A DNA stretch of 64,000 nt from an uncultured Pelagibacteraceae bacterium (lineage in GTDB: Bacteria; Pseudomonadota; Alphaproteobacteria; Pelagibacterales; Pelagibacteraceae), in NCBI GenBank assembly GCA_902629955.1, contig CACOSS010000003.1:1-64000 (forward strand), read 5' to 3'. The notes beneath the pieces were generated by a model. The model had not been told where the DNA came from, searched no databases, and was given only the letters and a program-made list of their open reading frames with translations. Shown one piece after another: positions 8,723-18,039 of the stretch. The position numbers were made by a program, and so were the translations under genes. The stretch's first letter is position 1; each line of letters starts with the position of its first letter.

Positions 8723-10225
8723 TTGATTATTCACAAAGTAAAAGTTTATCCATCAAAAAAAGATTGCCCTAAAAATAAACAATTAGCGTGGAAGATTGCA
8801 GAGATTGCTAGTGATAATGCAAAATTAAATAAAGATGCAGTAGAAATGGTTATTAATAGAATTATAGACAATGCATCTGTAGCCATAGCATCTTTAAATA
8901 GAAAACCAGTAGTATCATCAAGGGAAATGGCTTTAAAGCATCCTCGTAAAAATGGAGCAACTTTGTTTGGCGTTAATTCAAGTTTTAAATATGATTGTGA
9001 ATGGGCTGCATGGTCAAATGGTACAGCAGTAAGAGAATTAGATTTTCACGATACTTTTTTAGCTGCGGATTATAGTCATCCTGGTGATAATATACCTCCA
9101 CTTCTAAGTGTAGCACAACAAAATAAAAAAAGTGGTTTAGATCTTTTGAGGGGTATAATTACAGCATATGAGGTTCAAGTTAATTTAGTAAAAGGAATAT
9201 GTTTGCATGAACATAAAGTTGATCACATAGCTCACTTAGGTCCAAGTGTTGCTGCGGGAATTGGATCGATGCTTAAATTAAATACCGAAACAATTTATCA
9301 GGCGATACAACAAGCTCTTCACACAACTATTTCTACCAGACAATCAAGAAAGGGTGAAATTTCTAGTTGGAAAGCGTTTGCACCTGCGCATGCGGGTAAA
9401 TTAGCTATCGAAGCTGTAGATAGAGTAATGAGGGGTGAAGGTGCGCCAAGTCCAATTTATGAGGGCGAAGATAGTGTTATTGCAAGAATTTTGGATGGTA
9501 AAAAGGCTTTGTACAAAGTTCCTTTGCCAAAAAAAGGTGAAGTAAAAAAAGCTATTCTAGAAACATATACAAAAGAATATTCAGCCGAATATCAATCTCA
9601 AGCTTTAATTGATTTGGCAAAAAAATTAAAAAAGAAAATTTCAAATTTAAATCAAATTAAAAAAATAGATATTTTTACAAGTCATCATACGCACTATGTA
9701 ATAGGGACTGGAGCTAATGACCCACAAAAAATGGATCCAAATGCAAGCAGAGAAACATTAGATCATTCTATTATGTACATTTTTGCAGTAGCGCTTGAAG
9801 ATGGAGATTGGCATCATGTAAAATCATATACAAAATCAAGAGCAAATAGAAAATCAACAATAAAAATTTGGAAATCGATAAAAACTCATGAAGATAAAAA
9901 ATGGACAAGAAAATATCATGATCCAAACCCAAAAAATAAATCTTTTGGAGCAAAGGTTGTAGTAACTTTGAATAATGGAAAAAAAATCATTGACTCGCTT
10001 GAAAGGGCCGATGCGCACCCTTACGGAGCAAGACCATTTAAAAGAAAAAACTATATAAATAAATTTTTAGCTTTGACTAAAGGTATCTTGGATAAAAAAG
10101 AAAGTGATAGATTTATTAATATTGTTCAAAAACTAAAAAAATTACAGTCTGGTCAACTTGGAAAATTGAATTTGGTTGTTAAAAAAAGTAAATTAAAAAG
10201 AAATTTTAAGAAAGCTATATTTTAA
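8723..10225 (+). CDS. prpD: 2-methylcitrate dehydratase, MmgE/PrpD family
   Basis: Dehydrates 2-methylcitrate to 2-methylaconitate in propionate oxidation. It is 500 aa, with the MmgE/PrpD features [75 protein letters not shown] and [15 protein letters not shown]. The start codon is TTG, preceded by a strong AAGGAG six nucleotides upstream (8712-8717), which decides the start. It opens a tight prpD-prpB-prpC run with one-base overlaps, which supports the methylcitrate-cycle assignment over other MmgE/PrpD functions. Confidence 0.93.
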   Translation: MIIHKVKVYPSKKDCPKNKQLAWKIAEIASDNAKLNKDAVEMVINRIIDNASVAIASLNRKPVVSSREMALKHPRKNGATLFGVNSSFKYDCEWAAWSNGTAVRELDFHDTFLAADYSHPGDNIPPLLSVAQQNKKSGLDLLRGIITAYEVQVNLVKGICLHEHKVDHIAHLGPSVAAGIGSMLKLNTETIYQAIQQALHTTISTRQSRKGEISSWKAFAPAHAGKLAIEAVDRVMRGEGAPSPIYEGEDSVIARILDGKKALYKVPLPKKGEVKKAILETYTKEYSAEYQSQALIDLAKKLKKKISNLNQIKKIDIFTSHHTHYVIGTGANDPQKMDPNASRETLDHSIMYIFAVALEDGDWHHVKSYTKSRANRKSTIKIWKSIKTHEDKKWTRKYHDPNPKNKSFGAKVVVTLNNGKKIIDSLERADAHPYGARPFKRKNYINKFLALTKGILDKKESDRFINIVQKLKKLQSGQLGKLNLVVKKSKLKRNFKKAIF

Positions 10226-11121
10226 TGCATTTTGTTGAGAAAGATCCAGGTCAAAAAAGATTAGATTTTGTTAACAAATTAAAATCCAAAAAAATTATTA
10301 GAGCACCAGGTGCTTACAATCCTTTAACTGCAAAATTAATTCAGGAAATAGGATATGACGCTGTTTATGTTTCTGGAGGTGTAATGGCTAATGACCTTGG
10401 GTTTCCTGATATTGGATTAACAACTATCGAAGATGTTAGTACAAGATCATATCTTATTTCAAGAGTAACAGATCTTCCAACAATAGTTGACATAGATACC
10501 GGCTTTAAGTCTTGCAAAGAAACTATAGAAACTTTTGAAGAGTTCGGTCTTGCAGCTGTTCATTTAGAAGATCAAATTGAGAGAAAAAGGTGTGGCCACT
10601 TAGATAATAAAGAGCTTATAACAAAAGATAAGATGGTAAAAAAAATTAAAGATTGTGTGTCTGCAAGAAAAGATGAAAACTTTAAAATTATTGCAAGGTC
10701 TGATGCAAAAAGTGTTGAAGGAATTGATAAGATGATTGATAGATGTAAAGCGTATATCGATGCTGGGGCTGAAATAATTTTTCCAGAGGCATTAGCAGAT
10801 GAAAAAGATTTTGAAAAAGTAAGAAAAGAACTCTCGTGCTATTTATTAGCTAATATGACAGAGTTTGGAAAAACAAAACTCTTAAATTTTAAAGAGTTAG
10901 AGAATTTAGGATATAATATAGTTATTTATCCAGTAACAACACAAAGATTAGCCATGAAGAATGTAGAGGATGGCCTAAGGGACATTTATTCCAATGGACA
11001 TCAGAACAATATTATAAGTAAAATGCAAACTCGAAAAAGATTGTATGAGCTTGTTGAATATGAAAAGTACAATTCTTTAGATGAAAAAATTTATAATTTT
11101 AGTACAAAAGGCCACGAATAA
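10225..11121 (+). CDS. prpB: Methylisocitrate lyase
   Basis: Cleaves 2-methylisocitrate to pyruvate and succinate. The 298-aa ICL/PEPM-fold protein shows APGAYNPLTAKLIQEIGYDAVYVSGG at its start, the metal-binding aspartates in IVDIDTGF, the HLEDQ segment and the catalytic loop KRCGH (about residues 121-125). PrpB carries this loop, as do isocitrate lyases, but the length here is far below that of an isocitrate lyase. Its ATG shares one base with the prpD stop (TAATG), and its own stop overlaps prpC in the same way. Confidence 0.95.
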   Translation: MHFVEKDPGQKRLDFVNKLKSKKIIRAPGAYNPLTAKLIQEIGYDAVYVSGGVMANDLGFPDIGLTTIEDVSTRSYLISRVTDLPTIVDIDTGFKSCKETIETFEEFGLAAVHLEDQIERKRCGHLDNKELITKDKMVKKIKDCVSARKDENFKIIARSDAKSVEGIDKMIDRCKAYIDAGAEIIFPEALADEKDFEKVRKELSCYLLANMTEFGKTKLLNFKELENLGYNIVIYPVTTQRLAMKNVEDGLRDIYSNGHQNNIISKMQTRKRLYELVEYEKYNSLDEKIYNFSTKGHE

Positions 11122-12245
11122 TGAGTGACGATATCAAAAAAGGTTTAATGGGTGTTACAGTTGATGAGACTTCAATCTCAAAAGTTATGCCTGAAATTAA
11201 TTCTTTAACTTATAGAGGTTATGCAGCGCAAGACCTTTGCGCTAACTGTGATTTTGAGGAAGTTGCTTATCTTATTTTAAATAAAGAATTACCAAACAAG
11301 AAGCAGCTATTAAAGTTTGTAAAGCAAGAAAGAAATGAAAGGAAACTTTCTAAAACACTTTTAAGTATAATAAAGGAAATGCCAAAAAAATCTCACCCCA
11401 TGGATGTAGCAAGAACTGCTGTAAGCGTAATGGGTCTTGAGGATAGAGAAACAACAGATAATTCACCAGATGCAAATTTAAGAAAAACTATGAGAATATT
11501 TGCTAAAACTCCAGTAGCATTAGCGGCTTTTTATAGACTTAGAAAAGGAAAGAAAATAATTTCACCAAAAAAAAATCTTTCTTTTGCAGAAAACTTTTTT
11601 TATATGTGTTTTGGTAAAGTTCCCCAAAAAGATATAGTTAAGGCTTTTGATGTATCTTTAATTCTTTACGCGGAACATAGTTTTAATGTTTCTACTTTTA
11701 CAGCTAGAACAATTACTAGTAGTCTTTCTGATATACATGGCGCAATAACTGGAGCGATAGCTAGTCTTAAAGGACCGTTACATGGTGGCGCAAATGAAGA
11801 AGTCATGCATATGATGAATAAAATTAAGAGACCAGAGAATGCACTAAAATGGATTAATAATGCTTTAGATAAAAAAGAGGTTGTAATGGGTTTCGGACAT
11901 AGAGTTTATAAAAGTGGAGACTCTAGGGTTCCTACAATGAGAAAGTATTTTGGAAAAGTTGCAAATTTAAAGAAAGATAAAAAATTTGAAAAAATATACG
12001 ACATTGTTGAAAAAGTGATGATTGATAGAAAAAATATTCATCCAAACGTTGATTATCCAACAGGTCCTACTTATCATTTAATGGGTTTTGATACAGATTT
12101 TTTCACGCCAATATTTGTAATATCAAGGATTACAGGTTGGTCAGCACATATTATTGAACAACATGCAACTAACAAACTTATTCGTCCTCTTGCTGCTTAC
12201 AATGGAAGTCATTATAGAAAAGTTTCTCATATTAATAAAAGATAA
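11121..12245 (+). CDS. prpC: 2-methylcitrate synthase
   Basis: Condenses propionyl-CoA with oxaloacetate. At 374 aa it has the short citrate-synthase fold typical of PrpC rather than the longer GltA. The catalytic histidines are in GPLHGGANEEVMHM (about residue 221) and GFGHRVYKSGDSR (about 260), and the catalytic aspartate is in FDTDFFTPIFVISRITGWSAHIIEQ. The position immediately after prpDB makes the role clear. The stop codon abuts the end of the convergent methyltransferase gene with no spacer. No prpE, prpR or acnD-like gene is adjacent. Confidence 0.94.
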   Translation: MSDDIKKGLMGVTVDETSISKVMPEINSLTYRGYAAQDLCANCDFEEVAYLILNKELPNKKQLLKFVKQERNERKLSKTLLSIIKEMPKKSHPMDVARTAVSVMGLEDRETTDNSPDANLRKTMRIFAKTPVALAAFYRLRKGKKIISPKKNLSFAENFFYMCFGKVPQKDIVKAFDVSLILYAEHSFNVSTFTARTITSSLSDIHGAITGAIASLKGPLHGGANEEVMHMMNKIKRPENALKWINNALDKKEVVMGFGHRVYKSGDSRVPTMRKYFGKVANLKKDKKFEKIYDIVEKVMIDRKNIHPNVDYPTGPTYHLMGFDTDFFTPIFVISRITGWSAHIIEQHATNKLIRPLAAYNGSHYRKVSHINKR

Positions 12246-12869
12246 TTATAATTTAATTTCAACAAACCTTTCTAAAAAAATTTGATACTGGCAGTTATTT
12301 TCTTGTATAAATTCATCGATTGCCTTTTTTACGCCAGCTGCATAAGTTAAATTATAATCATCACATAAAATTGTACCATTTTGTGAAATAATTTTTTTGC
12401 TTAAATTTAAATCGTTTTTCACTGTACTATAATCATGACCTCCATCAATGAATATCAAATCAACATTTTTTAAATTAATATCTTTTAATGCAGTATTTGA
12501 ATTACCTTTAATTAATTCAATATTGTTTTTATAGACTTTTAATAAATCTTGAACAGCCTCAATACTATAAGGGTTATATTTCTTTATATATTTAAAATAA
12601 AGTCTTTTTAGAGGATTATTGATTTTTAATGATGGAGCAATCTCATCTTTATAAATCTCATCTGTTTCGAAAATATCAATTCCATAATATTTAAAATCAG
12701 CACCATGATTTTTAAACATTAAATCACAAACGTTCTTTGCTAAAACACCTTGGAATATTCCTATCTCTAAAAAAGTTTTTGGATTTATTCTGTTTATTTC
12801 TTGTAGAAATAAATTTCCTTCTTTAATTCTTTTAATACTGCTTTTTCTAAAATACTTTTTAAATTTCAA
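12246..12869 (-). CDS. Class I SAM-dependent methyltransferase (paralog A)
   Basis: A 207-aa protein with a Rossmann-type methyltransferase core: motif I FLEIGIFQGVLAKNV, acidic motif II YYGIDIFETD, and VDLIFIDGGHDYSTVKNDL followed by ILCDDY. It resembles the Methyltransf_24 group, often found near glycan or secondary metabolite genes; the substrate is unknown. The start is TTG at 12869 with AAGGA upstream, supported because paralog B (29951-30580) begins at the same aligned position with ATG (MKFKKYFRKS versus MKFKFYLRKT). It ends base-to-base against prpC. The upstream spacer contains a short (TC)5 run. Confidence 0.75.
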   Translation of the reverse strand: MKFKKYFRKSSIKRIKEGNLFLQEINRINPKTFLEIGIFQGVLAKNVCDLMFKNHGADFKYYGIDIFETDEIYKDEIAPSLKINNPLKRLYFKYIKKYNPYSIEAVQDLLKVYKNNIELIKGNSNTALKDINLKNVDLIFIDGGHDYSTVKNDLNLSKKIISQNGTILCDDYNLTYAAGVKKAIDEFIQENNCQYQIFLERFVEIKL

Positions 12870-12922
12870 ATATAAAATTCCTTATATTGCTCTCTCTCTC
12901 TAGATTTATACAGATATTAATG

Positions 12923-13492
12923 TTAAATAAAATCAATTACTGATTGAGGATCTGGCCTTCTTCTCTCTTTTGGATCTTCTACTTTATGGCCTATGTATAT
13001 AAAACCTGATATTTTATCTTTTCCAGGTTTTCCTCCTAAGAATTCCAATATTTTATCATTGTATGCATACCATTCTGTTAACCATTGAGCTGCGTATCCA
13101 AGGGATTGGGCGCACGATAACAGATTCATGCATACTGCCCCGGATGAAAGTCTCATTTCCCATTTTGGAATTTTTGGATGATCAACTGGGGTGGATAATA
13201 CAGCTAAAACAACAGAGGCACGCTGCAAACGCTTTGACTCAATATCTAAAGATGTTTCATTTGCATCTGGATTTTCTTTTTTAAATTCTGGCAATATAAT
13301 TTCTTCATCTATTTTTTTTAATTTATCTCCAATGATAACTTTAATCTTCCACGGATTAAGGGCTCCATGATCAGGAACTCTTATTCCTGCATCTAAAATT
13401 TCTTTTAAATGATTAGAAGGTATCTCTTTTGATGACATTTTTTTTGCTGTTACTGATCTTCTCTTTGCAAAAAAAGTACTATCAACAGACAC
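12923..13492 (-). CDS. Nitroreductase family FMN oxidoreductase (YdjA-like)
   Basis: 189-aa FMN-dependent NAD(P)H oxidoreductase. FMN-binding features are KRRSVTAKKM near the start, RVPDHGALNPWKIKVI (about 38-53), the central LLSCAQSLGYAAQWLTEWYAY and ISGFIYIGHKVEDPKERRRPD at the C-terminus. The RVPDHGALNPW form is typical of the single-domain YdjA-like group. The physiological substrate is unknown. It lies 12 nt downstream of nrdB on the same strand and may share its transcript. Confidence 0.87.
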   Translation of the reverse strand: MSVDSTFFAKRRSVTAKKMSSKEIPSNHLKEILDAGIRVPDHGALNPWKIKVIIGDKLKKIDEEIILPEFKKENPDANETSLDIESKRLQRASVVLAVLSTPVDHPKIPKWEMRLSSGAVCMNLLSCAQSLGYAAQWLTEWYAYNDKILEFLGGKPGKDKISGFIYIGHKVEDPKERRRPDPQSVIDFI

Positions 13493-13504
13493 AAACTTTA
13501 ACTA

Positions 13505-14512
13505 TTAACTAAAAGCGTCTATCCAGTTACCTTGTGTAGATGCTTTTGAGTACTCAGTGGCCCTACCTTCAAAGAAGTTCATATGCTCAACAGCATTTAA
13601 CATAGTATCCAACCAAGTTAATGGATTTTTTTGAATGTCATAAATTGGCTCTAGACCTAATTGTGTTAGCCTTCTGTTTCCAATAAATCTAATGTAATCT
13701 TTAACTTCTTTTGCAGTTAAACCTTGCATTGGGCCCATTTCAAAAGCTAAATCTATAAAAGCATCTTCATGCTCTATAATTGTTCTACAAGCTTCATAAA
13801 GTTCTTTTTTAAGTTTAGGAGTCCATATCTCAGGATTCTCTTTAATGAACTCTTTAAAAATTCTAATCATAGAATTACAATGAAGAGTTTCATCTCTTAC
13901 GGACCAAGTTACTATCTGACCCATACCTTTAAGTTTATTATGTCTTGGAAAATTTAAAAGAATAGCAAAACTTGCAAATAATTGTAAACCTTCAGTAAAT
14001 GCACTAAAAACTGCAACAGTTTTAGCAATGTCTTCTTTTGAATTTACATTAAATCCTTGCATGTAATCATACTTATCTTTCATTTCTTTATATTTCATGA
14101 AAGCAGAATATTCTGACTCCGGCATACCAATTGTATCTAATAAATGTGAATAGGCTGCTACATGAACTGTTTCCATAGAGGCAAAAGCAGTCATCATCAT
14201 TAAAACCTCTGTCGGTTTAAATACTGATGTATAATGTCTTAAATAGCAGTTATTAACTTCAACATCTGCTTGTGTGAAGAATCTAAAAATTTGAGTAACC
14301 AGATTTTTTTCAGGTTGGGATAAATTTTTTTGCCAATCTCTAACGTCGTCCCCTAAAGGAACTTCTTCTGGTAACCAGTGTATTCTTTGCTGAGTTAACC
14401 ATGCATCATAACACCATGGGTATCTGAATGGTTTATAGACTGGATTCTCCACTAACAAACCCATTTTTTTTGGTTCAATTATTTTCTTCTCTGACTTTTC
14501 TGCTACTGACAT
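13505..14512 (-). CDS. nrdB: Ribonucleotide reductase, radical subunit beta
   Basis: Supplies the tyrosyl radical for deoxyribonucleotide synthesis. The diiron ligands are recognisable in TQADVEV, ASMETVHVAAYSHLL (Glu, His and the radical Tyr, compare ETIHSRSYTH in E. coli), FTEGLQLFA and SVRDETLHCNSM. The ORF track starts at a GTG (14521) that touches the Shine-Dalgarno itself. I prefer the ATG at 14512, which lies 8 nt after AGGAG and overlaps the nrdA stop by 10 nt. No N-terminal ATP-cone is present. Confidence 0.95.
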   Translation of the reverse strand: MSVAEKSEKKIIEPKKMGLLVENPVYKPFRYPWCYDAWLTQQRIHWLPEEVPLGDDVRDWQKNLSQPEKNLVTQIFRFFTQADVEVNNCYLRHYTSVFKPTEVLMMMTAFASMETVHVAAYSHLLDTIGMPESEYSAFMKYKEMKDKYDYMQGFNVNSKEDIAKTVAVFSAFTEGLQLFASFAILLNFPRHNKLKGMGQIVTWSVRDETLHCNSMIRIFKEFIKENPEIWTPKLKKELYEACRTIIEHEDAFIDLAFEMGPMQGLTAKEVKDYIRFIGNRRLTQLGLEPIYDIQKNPLTWLDTMLNAVEHMNFFEGRATEYSKASTQGNWIDAFS

Positions 14513-16449
14513 GATAGACACTCCTCATATTTGTTTTCATCTTGTTGATTTTGTGATTTTTTTGATTTGTATACATTTGCTGATATATCGGTTGAATTAG
14601 CATCATTAACATTTTCAGCTCTTTGTATTGATTTAGACCTACAATAATAAAGACTCTTTAATCCTTTTTTCCAAGCTTGGAAATGGATTTGATGGAGATC
14701 TTTTTTATGAACGTCCGCAGGTAAAAATAAGTTTATAGATTGTGCTTGTGATATATGCGGTGTTCTGTCTGCACTTAAATCAACAAGCCACCTTTGATCT
14801 AGTTCAAAAGCTGTTTTAAATACATCTTTTTCACCTTGAGTTAAAAAGTTTAAATGTGAAACAGACCCTTGATTAGTTGTAATAGTTGACCAAACTTCAT
14901 CAGTATTTTTTCCATGTTTTTCTAACAATTTTTTTAAGTATTTATTACGAACGTTAAATGAGCCTGACAACGTTTTGTGAGTATAGCTATTAGCTGCAAT
15001 TGGTTCAACTCCTGGAGAAGTGCCGCCACATATAATTGAAATAGAAGCTGTTGGTGCAATTGCTGTTTTATTTGAGAATCTTTCCATAATGCCGTAGTCA
15101 GCTGCATCTGGACATGCTCCTCTTTCCTCTGCTAAATCTTTTGATGCTTTGTCAACATGTTTATGAATGTGTTCGAAAATTTTTTTGTTCCAAGCTTTGC
15201 TCATGACCGACTCTATAGGTATATTTTTCTTTTGATAATAAGAATGAAGACCCATAACACCAAGACCAACACTTCTCTCCCTAAGTGCTGAATAAGTTGC
15301 ATCACTAAATTGTTCTGGTGCATTATTAATAAAATCAGTCATTACATTGTCTAAAAATCTCATAACATCACCTATAAAATTCTCGTCATCTTTCCACTCA
15401 TCGTAATTTTCAACGTTTAAAGATGACAAACAACAAACAGCTGTTCTATCTCTTCCATCTTTATCGATTCCAGTTGGAAGTGTTATCTCGCTACACAAGT
15501 TTGATGTCTTAACTGTTAAGCCTGCTAGTTTATGATGTTGTGGAATTTGTCTGTTAACGGTATCAATATAAATAATATATGGCTCTCCAGTTTCAATTCT
15601 TGCCGTAAGCAATCTGATCCAAAGATTCCTTGCAGATATAGTTGATTGAACAGCTCCATCTTTTGGACTTTTTAGTGCCCACTGTTCATCAAGTTCAACT
15701 GCTCTCATAAATGCGTCTGATACTAAAACTCCATGGTGCAAATTTAATGATTTTCTATTTGGATCACCACCTGTTGGTCTTCTCATTTCTATAAATTCTT
15801 CAATCTCTGGATGATCAATAGGCAAGTAACAAGCTGCAGATCCTCTTCGTAAGGATCCTTGACTGATTGCCATTGTCAAAGAGTCCATAACTTTTATAAA
15901 AGGAATTATTCCAGATGTTTTTCCGACTCTTCCAATTTTTTCACCAATTGATCTAAGATTACCCCAATAACTTCCAATTCCTCCCCCTCTTGCTGCTAAC
16001 CAAACATTTTCACTCCACAAATCCAATATACCGTTAAGACTATCACTAGCCTCGTTTAGAAAACATGATATTGGCAAACCTCTTGTTGTGCCACCATTAG
16101 ATAAAACTGGAGTTGCAGGCATAAACCAAAGATTGCTAATATAGTTATATAATCTTTGTGCATGTAAATTGTCATCAGCGTAATGACTCGCTACTCTCGC
16201 AAATAAATCTTGATATGACTCGTTCTCTCCAACATATCTATCGCTTAAAGTTGCTTTGCCAAAATCTGTTAAATTGTTATCTCTGGATCTATCTATTTTA
16301 ATAGTTATGCCCCTAGAATTTTGAAATAATTCAGTATTATTGCTTAATGAGAATAAATCGGGTCTTTTGTCCTTATTAATCAACTCGTGGTTGTTGTTGC
16401 TGTATTCTGAGACAGCTTTCTTTATAGCCTGAGACACTAATTTGTTCAT
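14503..16449 (-). CDS. nrdA: Ribonucleotide reductase, catalytic subunit alpha (short, no ATP-cone)
   Basis: Reduces ribonucleotides to deoxyribonucleotides with NrdB. The 10-stranded barrel features are visible: MPATPVLSNGG, ARGGGIGSYWGNLRSIG, SLRRGSAACYLPIDHPEI, TSNLCSEITLPTG (catalytic Cys, Glu) and PTASISIICGGTSPGVEP. The C-terminus ends in ECLSCQ, the redox-active cysteine pair. At 648 aa it is about 100 residues shorter than E. coli NrdA, and I find no ATP-cone at the N-terminus, so overall allosteric inhibition by dATP at that site would be absent. Two NrdR-like boxes lie directly upstream. Confidence 0.95.
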   Translation of the reverse strand: MNKLVSQAIKKAVSEYSNNNHELINKDKRPDLFSLSNNTELFQNSRGITIKIDRSRDNNLTDFGKATLSDRYVGENESYQDLFARVASHYADDNLHAQRLYNYISNLWFMPATPVLSNGGTTRGLPISCFLNEASDSLNGILDLWSENVWLAARGGGIGSYWGNLRSIGEKIGRVGKTSGIIPFIKVMDSLTMAISQGSLRRGSAACYLPIDHPEIEEFIEMRRPTGGDPNRKSLNLHHGVLVSDAFMRAVELDEQWALKSPKDGAVQSTISARNLWIRLLTARIETGEPYIIYIDTVNRQIPQHHKLAGLTVKTSNLCSEITLPTGIDKDGRDRTAVCCLSSLNVENYDEWKDDENFIGDVMRFLDNVMTDFINNAPEQFSDATYSALRERSVGLGVMGLHSYYQKKNIPIESVMSKAWNKKIFEHIHKHVDKASKDLAEERGACPDAADYGIMERFSNKTAIAPTASISIICGGTSPGVEPIAANSYTHKTLSGSFNVRNKYLKKLLEKHGKNTDEVWSTITTNQGSVSHLNFLTQGEKDVFKTAFELDQRWLVDLSADRTPHISQAQSINLFLPADVHKKDLHQIHFQAWKKGLKSLYYCRSKSIQRAENVNDANSTDISANVYKSKKSQNQQDENKYEECLSCQ

Positions 16450-16470
16450 AAACCCCTTAAAATTTGTTAA

Positions 16471-16516
16471 ACAACTATATGTTGTATGAAGATATCTTTA
16501 ATACACTATATGAATT
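16471..16516 (-). promoter_or_regulatory. Two tandem NrdR-like boxes upstream of nrdAB
   Basis: Box 1 is ACAACTATATGTTGT (16471-16485), an interrupted palindrome. Box 2 (16502-16516) repeats its core ACTATATG. The cores start at 16474 and 16505, 31 bp apart, i.e. three helical turns. NrdR, the Zn/ATP-cone repressor of ribonucleotide reductase genes, is known to bind paired boxes with this kind of core and spacing. Box 1 begins 22 nt upstream of the nrdA ATG. The nrdR gene itself is not in the window. Confidence 0.75.
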
Positions 16517-16593
16517 AAAAATCAACAGAACATTTATAGAACATTTAAATATTTTAGCAATAAAAAAATTAAAAAAAATATACAAATATCAAC

Positions 16594-18039
16594 ATGTCTA
16601 ATCTAAAAAAAATAGATCCCTTGGGCTTCAGAGAATATGACGCAAGGTGGCTATTTCCTGAAAGCATCAATGAAGAGGGAATCGATTCAGTTGGAAAAGG
16701 TTTTGGAACTCAAGTTATTTCTAAAATAAAAAATCCAACAGTAATAGTTGGACATGATTATAGATCATATAGTGAGAATGTAAAAAAAAACTTTGTTAAA
16801 GGGCTGTTGTCAACAGGTTGCAACGTAAAAGATATAGGTTTGTGTCTTTCACCTACAGTATATTTTTCTCAGTTTAAATTAAATTCAGATGCGGTTGCAA
16901 TGATAACTGCAAGTCATAATGAAAATGGATGGACAGGAATAAAAATGGGTATTGAAAAAGGCTTAACACATTGCAAAGATGAAATGTCAGATCTAAAAGA
17001 TATTGTATTGAATGAAAAATTTTCTAAAGGATTTGGAAAATATGAAGAGGTGAAAGATTTTAATAAAACTTATATAAATGAACTTTCACAAAACAAAATT
17101 AAAAAAAAACTAAAAGTGGTTGCAGCTTGTGGAAATGGTACTGCTGGTATTTTTGCCCCAGATATTTTAAGAGGTATAGGCTGCGATGTAATAGAATTAG
17201 ATTGTAATCTAGATTATACTTTTCCAAAGTATAACCCTAATCCAGAGGATATGAAGATGCTTCATGAAATTGCTAAATGTGTTAAAGAAAATAAAGCAGA
17301 TGTTGGTTTCGGATTTGATGGGGATGGAGATAGAGTTGGTGTAATAGACAACAAGGGAAATGAAATATTTGCAGACAAAATTGGTTTATTAATTGCAAGA
17401 GATATTTCTAATACTCATAAAAATTCAAAGTTTATTGTAGATGTTAAATCAACAGGATTGTTTATGAAAGATGATGTTTTAAAAAAAAATAACTGTAAAA
17501 CTATCTATTGGAAGACAGGCCATTCATATATTAAAAGAAAAGTAAATGAAGATAATGCAATAGCAGGATTTGAAAAAAGTGGACATTTCTTTTTTAATAC
17601 ACCACTAGGATACGGATATGATGATGGTATTAATTCTGCAATACAAGTATGCAAATTATTAGACAATCAAAATGAATATTTAGATTTTTTAATCAATGCT
17701 CTACCAAAAACATATCAAAGTCCTACAATGGCTCCTTTTTGTAAAGATAGCGAAAAATATGGTGTGATAGATAACTTAACTTTGAAAATAAAAGACCTTA
17801 AAGAAAAAAATACTAAAATTGATGGTCAAGAAATAATTAATATTTTAACTGTAAACGGTATAAGATTTACCTTAGAAGATGGATCTTGGGGATTAATTAG
17901 AGCTTCGTCAAACAAACCCTCACTAGTTATTGTCACAGAGAGTCCAACCTCGGATAAAATTAAAAAAGAAATTTTTAATTTCATTGATAAAATTTTACAG
18001 AAAACTGGTAAAATTGGAGAATACGATCAGAAGATTTAA
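16594..18039 (+). CDS. Phosphomannomutase/phosphoglucomutase
   Basis: An alpha-D-phosphohexomutase of 481 aa that interconverts hexose 6- and 1-phosphates (Man or Glc), feeding nucleotide-sugar synthesis. The phosphoserine loop is MITASHNENGWTGIKMG, the metal-binding loop is GFGFDGDGDRVGVID, the sugar-binding loop is in FEKSGHFFF, and the phosphate-binding C-terminal region is GLIRASSNKPSLVIVTES. It could supply the glucose 1-phosphate used by the rfbA homolog at 44 kb. PGM/PMM (ManB/AlgC) is the closest fit; phosphoglucosamine mutase GlmM is less likely. Confidence 0.88.
   Translation: MSNLKKIDPLGFREYDARWLFPESINEEGIDSVGKGFGTQVISKIKNPTVIVGHDYRSYSENVKKNFVKGLLSTGCNVKDIGLCLSPTVYFSQFKLNSDAVAMITASHNENGWTGIKMGIEKGLTHCKDEMSDLKDIVLNEKFSKGFGKYEEVKDFNKTYINELSQNKIKKKLKVVAACGNGTAGIFAPDILRGIGCDVIELDCNLDYTFPKYNPNPEDMKMLHEIAKCVKENKADVGFGFDGDGDRVGVIDNKGNEIFADKIGLLIARDISNTHKNSKFIVDVKSTGLFMKDDVLKKNNCKTIYWKTGHSYIKRKVNEDNAIAGFEKSGHFFFNTPLGYGYDDGINSAIQVCKLLDNQNEYLDFLINALPKTYQSPTMAPFCKDSEKYGVIDNLTLKIKDLKEKNTKIDGQEIINILTVNGIRFTLEDGSWGLIRASSNKPSLVIVTESPTSDKIKKEIFNFIDKILQKTGKIGEYDQKI

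Noticed and set aside
12886-12902. (TC)n run upstream of the first methyltransferase
   Set aside because: Only about five repeat units in a short spacer; not long enough to claim phase variation.
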